This document shows, one piece after another, positions 56,440 to 64,000 of a stretch of 64,000 nt of DNA. A program made the position numbers and the translations under genes. Numbering within the stretch: the first letter of the stretch is position 1; the number at the start of each line of letters is the position of its first letter. Where the stretch lies: contig CM024756.1 of the NCBI GenBank assembly GCA_014218235.1, positions 77,870,152 to 77,934,151 on the forward strand, given 5' to 3'. This DNA is from Colocasia esculenta (lineage: Eukaryota > Streptophyta > Magnoliopsida > Alismatales > Araceae). Under the pieces are notes generated by a model. It was not told the DNA's origin. It did not search any database and saw only the letters and a program-made list of their open reading frames with translations.

Positions 56440-58512
56440 TTTTCCTGCTCGAGCTCTGAAAATGACTAGTCCGAGTTGTTGGTAGTTTGTTGATTTAGTC
56501 CATTTAACATATTCTTATATGGGGTGTTACACTGAAATATACCTAAATACATTCACATAACAGCGGAAAAGAATAGCCAAGTGTAACTTCTTATTCCATC
56601 ATCCACATTCTATTCACAGTCCATATATAGATGAAAAGAAATCTAAACTTTTCATAACTAAGAAATGAAATAAATACATTGTCCACAACTTTCCACTAAA
56701 TAAGTACACAAATCCCAAAGGTAGAGCAAGTCTACTCTTATTACATACTTATGAAAATAAAAGTACAACGCCAAGTCCAAACAAGGTATCCTACTCCCGC
56801 TCCGAGTCACTCCTAATGATCTCCTCGGAAGAAGTAGAAATCTCTGCACCTGTACGCCGAAGCAAGAGTGAGTTCAAATGAACTCAACAAGTAACACCAA
56901 ACACACTAAACTTACATGCATCACATAACTTTCACATTTTCATACTACACAATAACACATAAACAGGGATTTAACAATTAATTCGAGTCAAAATCCTAAA
57001 CATGATGTCTACACATGTTACACATGGAAATTGTCTTAGACAAAATTTTCAATAACTTAAAGCCTATCACATGCTTTCTACACACTTTTCAATATATTAA
57101 ACTAAGCTCATTTAACCACATTCACACACACTTACAAGTTAAACATTAGTCAATTTAAACATGGAGTTTGTACAAATAAATAAGAGACAATTCTAGCATG
57201 GATTCTATAATCATTTTCACATGGATAACACATTTATACTCATGAAAAGTTTGTTGTTTTGCTATGTACATATTATAATCATTTAAGAAGTTATCAATTT
57301 ACATGCTGTCACAAAAATTCATATTAACACATGATCACTTACATAATTTCACAATTTACACATTCACTTTCACTTAAACACAAGTTCACATTATTAAATG
57401 CCGTGACACATAGCCCAACCTCATTTTAGAAGGACACACACTAATCACATCACATATCTATCACCTAGGCATTGCAGTGATAAATCTTAGTTACTACGCA
57501 GAATCGGGAGAAGCACTCTCCACCCTAACCAGCGATACTTGTTCGCCTCAAGGATTTAATCCCAATGCCCGTGGGACATCACACACTATGAACCTTCCCG
57601 TGGGGACTTTACAACAGTATGGTTCCACAGCCCTCTAAGGTAGCAATGTCAGCCATTGGCACATTTACACATTTTTCTTAATTTCTAACACACACTTAAG
57701 GCACAAAATATTTTTTTAACACATCCATTTCATGCTCAAGCATTTAAAAACTTCAGTATTACCTAGCATTGTACTACTGTTCTCAGAATTTACACATTCA
57801 AAATAAGTCTAATCATGCAGAATTTTGCAGATTTTAATACCAACACATTAACATACTTTAATTTATCAATATCACACATGAAATTGAAATGTATTTCTAC
57901 TGTCATCATTTCAATACAAAATTTAACCAAAAACCTATTACAGATTACCATAATGCATATAATTCTTGCATTTTTCTGAATGACACACTAATATGAAAAC
58001 TCTAACAGTGGAATCACATAAGACTAAATAACCAAATTAACATGGATTTCCATTGTTCGGACTCACAATTCATTATATACATGTATACTGACAGTTCTAA
58101 TCCTGTGCCAAATTCTAGAGATTTAACTATTTCCATATCATTTAATAGAATTTTCTTCACTAATTAAGCATGCTCACTATTTTTCAGTTCAGAAAATCTA
58201 AAATTTACGCAGTCATCAAAAATTCCCAATTTTAATAACATGCCCTGACATTGATTTAAGCACCATAGAAAATTTTTGTCACTTAAATTCCACAAGGATA
58301 ACATAAACAGTAATTTACAATATTCAGAACCTGTTTAACATGTATTTCAAAAATTTTAATAAATAATACACTTAACGAAATTTCACAGAAACTACATAAC
58401 ATGCTCCACTACACATATTACATAACATATAAATTACCATATATCCTCATGCGCAGAAATCCAAAAAATAGCTTATAAAGACAGACAGTCCACGTTCTTG
58501 ACTGAAGAACTC

Positions 58513-58600
58513 AACGGCAAGGTATGGCCGTTCACATCATGTTAACGGCAACATAGGGTGCCGCCAACTCAGGATCTTAACGGCAAGGGATCCCGCCGTT
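58513..58600. promoter_or_regulatory. AACGGC/GCCGTT inverted-repeat cluster in E8 LTR
   Basis: AACGGC at 58513, 58544 and 58579, each followed 14-16 bp later by GCCGTT or GCCGCC (58527, 58560, 58595). Three inverted pairs at 31-35 bp period. Related AACGGC and GTCGTT motifs occur in the E3 LTRs (27287-27445, 14500-14545). Confidence 0.6.
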
Positions 58601-59288
58601 ATGATCCTATCTGTGCAACACACAGATTGACGAAAAACTTGGTGAAATTGGGGAATCCAGGACTCGAAATAAAATTAAAAAAAATTCTAGGACTTACTGG
58701 ACATGTAGGAATGATGTGGGCGGGGTACTTGCCTCTTGGAAAATCCACAAGAAACGATTTAAGCTGGAGAAGCCCTCCTCGGCCAGAGCAAAAGAGACCT
58801 CAAAACTCCCTCGATCTGAGTTTTTGTGTTGACGCAGAGCGCAAATAGGTTTCCTAGAAGTCTTCTCCAATGTTTAGACTCTCCTTCAGTCGTTGTAGAA
58901 CGCCGGATGAAGCCTCCAGTCGCCGGATTTTAGAGCTCAAAGATTCAGGTTTCACACAGAGAACTAGGGTTTTGACTCAAGAGCCGAAAGGGTTAGATCT
59001 GGCCAAGATGGGGTGTTTTATAGAGCTAGGGTCGGAGACGAAATTGGGTAAGGTTGGGTTACCGTTGGGGGGCGGTTTCCTAAACCAAGGGCAACACTTC
59101 CGGAGGTGTTTCCGGATGTAAAATCGCAACAGATCTGGGAGGTAAGCATCAACATTAATAGTCGTCAATTCTGAGTAGGCGTCCATCGATGTGGCCGCTG
59201 ATTTATGGTCAATGTCAACTGATGTTGACGCCAACTAGCCGCCAGAATAGAACTTAAAACTGCAGAAACTTTATGTACACCACACATG

Positions 59289-59310
59289 TATATATATATA
59301 TATATATAAT
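59289..59310. repeat. TA microsatellite
   Basis: About ten TA dinucleotides within the E8 LTR. Confidence 0.85.
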
Positions 59311-59446
59311 CTACAATGCACACATTAAAATAATACTTATTCATGCAATGTAAACAAGTAAGTACTATGCACAATAAGTTTATACATCGATGGCATACAT
59401 TATACATACATAAGAAATCACCCAAAGATGAAAACAAGGGCCTTAC

Positions 59447-60392
59447 ACCCACTCCCCCTTAAAGAAACTTCGTCCTCGAGTTGGAACCGATGCTACTCAA
59501 ACAATTGAGGATATTACTTCTTCATTGCACCCTCAAGCTCCCAAGTAGCCTCCTCTCGCGAGAAGTTACGCCATAAGACTTTCAGCGATGCAATACTCTT
59601 GTTCCTGAGATGTTGAACCTTCAAGTTAAGAATAGCCACTGGTTGCTCCACATAGGAAAGATCTGGCTGGAACTCCACTGGCTCGTGACTAATAATATGA
59701 GATGGATCTTTAACATACCTCCTGAGCATAGATACGTGGAAAACATGATGAACACTAGCTAACGATAGGGTAAAGCTAGCTCATATGCCACGTTGCCCAA
59801 TCGTCTGAGAATCTCATACGGGCCAATGAATATGGACTTAACTTACCATGCCTACCAAATCTAACTACACCACGAGTAGGCGAAATCTTTAAAAAAACAT
59901 GCTCACCTACCTCAAACTTCAAATCCTTCCTCCTGTTGTCGGCATAACTCTTCTGCCTATCCTGTGCCGCAACAAGCCTCTTCCTAATCAACTGGACCTT
60001 ATCTGAAGTCTCCTAAACTAACTCCGGACCGATCAGCTGCCTATCGCCTGTCTCCTCCCAACATAAAGGAGATCTACAAGGCCTACCATATAATGCCTCA
60101 ATGGAGCCATACCAATACTCGCATGAAAACTGTTGTTATATGCGAACTCCACAAGAGGTAAATGGTGCTCCCAATCATCCTTCCAATCAAGAACCACGCC
60201 CTCAACATATCCTCAAGCGTCTAGATACTCCTCTCGGACTGTCCATCTGTTTGGGGATGAAACCCGAACTGAGCTTCAGCTCCGAACCTAACGCATCCTA
60301 AAGGCCCTTCCACAGCCTCGAAGTAAATCTCTGATCTCGATCCGAAATGATCGACTTCGGGACACCATGCAATCTAATAATGCTACTAATAT
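59447..60392 (-). pseudogene. pol: E8 integrase C-terminal half and chromodomain
   Basis: 59991-59776 has KSYADNRRKDLKFEVGEHVF and ISPTRGVVRFGRHGKLSP. 59729-59514 has MLRRYVKDPSHIISHEPVEF and LKVLWRNFSREEATWELEGA, a readable chromodomain. Upstream, broken frames match the Glu region (HPQTDGQSER type, about 60255-60230) and SDRD region (about 60340). Sequence identity ends at 60392. Confidence 0.82.
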
Positions 60393-61961
60393 AAAGGCGT
60401 CGTCACAGTGGGACGTACCCAACACTAGCCGATAGGTTGAAAAGTACGTGAATAGAAACAGTACTGAATAGAAATTTACTACAGCGGAGTTTGAAATAAC
60501 AATTCGACTTTAGTACATCACCATCACATATTCCACAGTCTATATAGCAAATAAGTTGAGAACACCCACATTGTTTCATGATAATAGAATTACATTGTCC
60601 AAAATAATTGTCCATTCAACATATTGGTAAAGCTGAGGGAAAGAAATGTACAACTAAAATCTACTCCTCACGAGCTACTCCTTCAATATATCGACCTTCG
60701 CTACGCCTTCCTCCAAAGTAGTAATACCTGTACGCCGAAGCAAGGGTGAGTCCAAGGACTCAGCAAGTAAAACATATACTTAATCTCAAACATGCCACAT
60801 TCGCATTTAGCTATTAAACACTTTTCCAAATCATTTAACCATGCTTTGTTCTATCACATATTCATTCTAAATCCTGGATGCTAATGTTGTACACTTATGC
60901 ATACTCTCCACACCTAACATGTAACATGAAACATTCATCCACACATCAATCCATTTCATGGTGAAATTTTAGAACTAGAACATGGAAGTTGACATAAGGA
61001 AATGAACAACTTAACATGATGACTATTGACTCTTCACATCTATTTTTCATACGAAAGTTCACATTTCACTTGCTGTTTTTGATGTAAGTAAACCTCATGT
61101 GCGTGATTTCATAGCTCTTAGCATGAATTGTAAAGTCTAGAACATAGTCAAGTTGATTGGCAAATCTAAACAATTTAAACATGAAACTCTACACGATTTA
61201 CTCATCAACCTAGCATGGAATCTAACTATTTTTCTCCTATGTTTTTCACATTCCTAACCATACTTTGCTCGTTGTTTTAACATGAATTGAATTTAATTGC
61301 ATGGAATTAGATTTATTCACACACAATCTCATTCATTAGGTAGCTTCTCATACTTATTGTCCGTATTACACACAATCATGGTCGAATATGTTTATTTACA
61401 TGCACCATCACATGAATGGAAATAATTTACATGACATGATGCTAAACATGATATTGCGACGAAGGTAACCAATACATGAAATTTTGTGGACATATCGCAT
61501 TAACATATTAATAAATTTTCACATGCAAGCACATTCTTATTAATACTATTTTTTTCCCTTACTTAACTTTTAACATAACCCTCACATTACTTACTCTTCC
61601 ATTTTCACATACCGCATATCAGGTCATTTGTACTCATCACATGTCACTTTTTGCATATCATTATGCGCTTACTCATATTCCAATAATTTAAAGTGCCATG
61701 ACACATAGTTCTAACTACCTATAGAGGACGCAAACAAATGTCTCATACTCATAACTCATCGCATCTCATACACATACTCATGTCACATAACTCATATAAC
61801 ATACTCACCACCTAGGCAATGTAGTGGTGAATCTTGGTTGCTGCGTAGACCAGGAGAAGCACTCTCCACCCTATCTAGTAGTACTTATCCACCTCCATTT
61901 TTCCCCAATGCCCTTGGGACAAACTTTTTACACATAGAGCTTGATGACCAGTCTGTCCCCA
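60393..61961 (-). repeat. E8 5' LTR, truncated at both ends
   Basis: Parallel to 55845-57660 of the 3' LTR without Cassandra: CAGTGGGAC...CCCAACA near 60407, GTACGCCGAAGCAAG (60730), and the CACCTAGGCA...GTAGTGG block (61809-61824). It lacks the first ~50 bp at the deletion join and everything beyond the E9 insertion. No gene. Confidence 0.75.
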
Positions 61962-62232
61962 TGTAATTTTAATTAATTATATTCATATATATTTTTTTTG
62001 ATGATTAACAAAACCAAAAAAAATTTATCAAGTACAGGAAAATACCAAGGTCAAATAATCCAAATAAAGGTATGCATTACTTATCTGAAGCCTTAATCTT
62101 TTCAACATGATATTTCTCTAAGCTATTGAAGGCCATAATGATTTCTTTATAAGTATATCGATTTCAATGGAATTATCATAACTATTTCCTTTCTGGCTGA
62201 AAGTCATGTTGTTTCAAACAAGTCGATGTCAC

Positions 62233-62910
62233 AACGACTCTATAAGTTACCGTAACGATTTCTTTAGAAACTCGTAACGACCTGCTCGTCACAACGACTA
62301 TATAAGTTACCGCAACGATTTCTTTTAGAGATCGTAACACTTTCCTGTCATAACGACTCTATAAGTTATCGCAACGATTTCTTTAGAGCCCGTAACGACT
62401 TGCTCGTCGCAACGACTCTATAAGTTACCGTAATGATTTCTTTAGAGACACGTAACGACTTGCCTGTCATAACGATTCTATAAGTATTCATAACGATTTC
62501 TTTAGAACTCACAACGACTTGCTTGCTGTAACAATTCTATAAGTTATCATAATGATTTCTTTAGAACTCGCAACGACTTGCTCGTCGTAACATATTCATA
62601 AGGTATCATAACGATTTCTTTAGAACTCGCAACGACTTGCTTGTTGTAACGATTTCATCAGATATCGTAACGATTTCTTTAAGCAACGATTTCTTAAGAG
62701 CTCATAACGACTTGATATGTGTTCACAACGATTTGGTAAGTGTTTCACATCGATTTCTTCAGAAACACAATGATTTGCTTTCTATAACGATTTATTAAGT
62801 GTTTCACATCAATTTCTTCAGAAACACAATGATTTGCTTTCTATAATGGTTTATTAAGTGTTTCACAACGATTTCTTCTGTCTCATAACGACTTGGTCAA
62901 TCTGACTTAT
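62233..62910. promoter_or_regulatory. AACGAC/AACGAT triplet array in E9 LTR
   Basis: In the regular part, AACGA motifs start at 62233, 62254, 62276 | 62293, 62314, 62336 | 62352, 62373, 62394 | 62411, 62432, 62454: triplets spaced 21-22 bp, with 16-17 bp between triplets and a unit of about 59 bp. At least eight units run to about 62680, then degrade. Many units contain GTCGTAACGAC or TCGTAACGAC, that is GTCG and CGAC half-sites facing each other. Confidence 0.82.
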
Positions 62911-63391
62911 TCATAACGATTTCATAAGTCTTATAGTCATCGATTTCATATTGACTTGATATCTTATTCATACTAAAGTGTTGACTTGTCATGTCTTCTC
63001 TTATCTATCTGACTGTAGTGCATTTAATGAAGACAGAACGTATCTACTGCATGCATACAGATGATATTTTTTTTTTATTGTGCTTACTCTGTCAAACATA
63101 TTTGAATCAAACTATTGGCATTGCTATTTGGTGAAAACTCATGTCAACGTTACTGACAACAAGAGACAGCCTAGCCTGTCTACTTTTCTAGCATTTAATG
63201 TGTGCAGGGTCCTAAAGATGTTCTGTAATACAACGTTGGACCATACTGACGCCAGAAGACATTATCTCTTGCGTGCTCAAGTGATCAAAAGACTGTTGAC
63301 TGGAAGCTTCCAAGACTCCAGATGTCATTCAGTCTAACGACTACTCAAAAGAGAGACAACGATACTTCACGTCTATATTTCAAATTGAAGA

Positions 63392-63398
63392 TATAAAT
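63392..63398 (+). promoter_or_regulatory. Candidate E9 LTR TATA box
   Basis: TATAAAT in AT-rich context about 480 bp downstream of the array and before the leader with minisatellite. Confidence 0.45.
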
Positions 63399-63655
63399 TC
63401 AAGTCAGAAACAGAAGATACACAGAGAGATCGCGCATTCAAGCATTTAAATTCTTCTGAAGAAAGTCCGAGCCAAGATTTTCACTCCACTTAGTTTTTGC
63501 TCTTTTGCTCTCCACTAGTTTGTGAAAATCTTGAGAGAGTCCGTGTAGTTCTGAGAGTGTGCCTTGTTTAAATCTCTTTGCTCTCAGTTCTAGTTGCTTC
63601 AGATCCTTGCTTGTCAAAAGCTTGATCTAGGGGCTTGAAAGTCATTCATTTTCTT

Positions 63656-63795
63656 TGTGTTGTTCCCTTCGGGTGTGAAGGAAGACCTGGTGCGGTATCC
63701 AGGGTGTTGTTCCCTTCGGTTGTGAAGGAGACCTGGTGGGGTATCCAGGGTGTTATTCCCTTCGGTGTGAAGGAAGACCAGTGAGCTGGGTGTTG
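63656..63795. repeat. 46-47-bp minisatellite in E9 leader
   Basis: Three copies with TTCCCTTCGG and GTGAAGGA...GACC; units start near 63661, 63708 and 63754. It occupies the same relative place as the 35-bp minisatellite of E7. Confidence 0.8.
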
Positions 63796-64000
63796 TAGCG
63801 TCCTTAGGGGACTGTACCTAGTTAGTAAAATCCTAAGGTGTTGCTCAGGGACTGGACTTAGCCTCCTAAGGAAAGGAGGTCTGAACCAGATAAACCTTGT
63901 GTGGTGTGATTGTCTCATTTGTATGTTTGATATTTAAACTAACAGTCACTAACCTACTTCGAAGAACGTTTGTGTGAATGTTTTTAGTTTCAGTATCTTG

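Larger units (their letters stand above)
55895..56531 (-). mobile_element. Cassandra TRIM retrotransposon, complete
   Basis: Two 204-bp LTRs (55895-56098 and 56328-56531), differing at four positions, flank a 229-bp noncoding interior. CTGAA is duplicated at 55890-55894 and 56532-56536. On the minus strand the order is LTR, PBS TGGTATCAGAGA (56325-56314), interior, PPT AAGAGGGGTAGAT (56111-56099), LTR. LTR ends are TGTAACACCCC and CGTCACA. Both LTRs hold 5S rRNA-like sequence, the hallmark of Cassandra. It has no genes and would rely on proteins of other elements. Confidence 0.94.
55792..59446 (-). repeat. E8 3' LTR (with Cassandra insertion)
   Basis: TGTAACGACCC at 55792; start TGTAAGGCCC (minus) at 59446, next to the purine tract AAGGGGGAGTGGG. 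The body at 56900-58440 is AT-rich with no genes. AACGGC/GCCGTT repeats are at 58513-58600. The short frames at 58558-59121 and 59165-59452 have no domain. Confidence 0.85.
55792..61961 (-). mobile_element. E8: Ty3/gypsy chromovirus, internally deleted
   Basis: 3' LTR 59446-55792 (about 3.0 kb without Cassandra), PPT, integrase C-terminal half and chromodomain (60392-59447), then an abrupt join to the middle of a 5' LTR (60393-61961). Gag, protease, RT and most of integrase are missing, so a deletion of over 3 kb is inferred. The family is distinct from E2/E6 and E3. Its 5' LTR is cut by E9 at about 61962. Confidence 0.83.
61962..64000 (+). mobile_element. E9: LTR of a Ty1/copia (Sirevirus-like) element
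   Basis: The start near 61962 is inferred from the break in E8 similarity and a TG followed by TTTTTTTTGATGATTAACA, like the other copia LTR starts. Contents: a CGTAACGAC repeat array (62233-62910), TATA at 63392, leader with a 47-bp minisatellite (63656-63795). The LTR end and PBS are beyond the window. Frames at 63080-63337 and 63646-63918 are LTR sequence. Confidence 0.72.

Noticed and set aside
58558..59121. Open frames of 83-96 residues in the E8 LTR as small genes
   Set aside because: No domain, located within one LTR and overlapping the AACGGC repeat cluster; no supporting second copy.
62233..62910. CRISPR-like regularly spaced repeats (also at 4311-4696 and 30290-30775)
   Set aside because: Repeats are 6-bp cores with variable flanks in plant LTRs; there is no long identical repeat, no unique spacers of uniform length and no cas genes.

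Overview
The window is plant nuclear heterochromatin made almost wholly of nested LTR retrotransposons. I see no host protein gene, tRNA gene, rRNA unit or CRISPR array. Evidence for an angiosperm with a large, repeat-rich genome: Ty1/copia elements with Sirevirus-type gag (four separate elements), chromodomain Ty3/gypsy elements of Tekay/Del type with LTRs near 3 kb, initiator-methionine tRNA primer sites, a Cassandra TRIM element whose LTRs carry 5S rRNA-like sequence, and a truncated plant L1-type LINE with RNase H. The species cannot be named from this.

Layout, left to right. E1 (copia, minus, 1-4918, runs off the left edge) sits inside the 5' LTR of E2 (gypsy, plus, 4919-13431). E2 in turn sits inside the 3' LTR of E3 (gypsy, minus, pieces 13432-14770 and 19944-28284). 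E4 (copia, plus, 14771-19943, duplicated AGGCA flanks) interrupts the same E3 LTR; its pol is replaced by a truncated gypsy LTR. E3 lies in the tail of another LTR (28285-28954). An old unclassified repeat follows (28955-30140). E5 (copia, plus, 30141-33305 and 53105-55791) is split by E6 (gypsy, minus, 33306-53104, GAAGC duplicated). The 3' LTR of E6 holds a LINE (34690-35828) and E7 (copia, minus, 36200-44321, GATCG/GATTG flanks). E5 is cut again by E8 (gypsy, minus, 55792-61961), whose LTR holds a Cassandra element (55895-56531, CTGAA duplicated). E9 (copia, plus) starts near 61962 and runs off the right edge.

Every autonomous element here is broken by stops, frameshifts or lost catalytic residues, so what remains informative is mostly the regulatory sequence. 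The LTRs share an unexpected layout: short CpG-containing motifs built on GTCG/CGAC half-sites, spaced 20-24 bp apart (about two helical turns) and set in higher-order repeats. In copia LTRs these are GTCGAC pairs, upstream of a TATA box wherever one can be seen. In the E2/E6 gypsy family they are CGCGAC units whose 22-21-22-32-22-22 spacing is kept in separate insertions. E9 has AACGAC/T triplets about 21 bp apart. The bases between motifs vary much more than the motifs, which suggests constraint on the motif and its spacing. This is the strongest candidate for an undescribed system here: a periodic operator-like or silencing-related array shared by unrelated retrotransposon lineages. Other points of interest are a probable 74-nt intron in the E3 gag and the intact Cassandra copy. 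Motif positions were counted by hand and may be off by a base.
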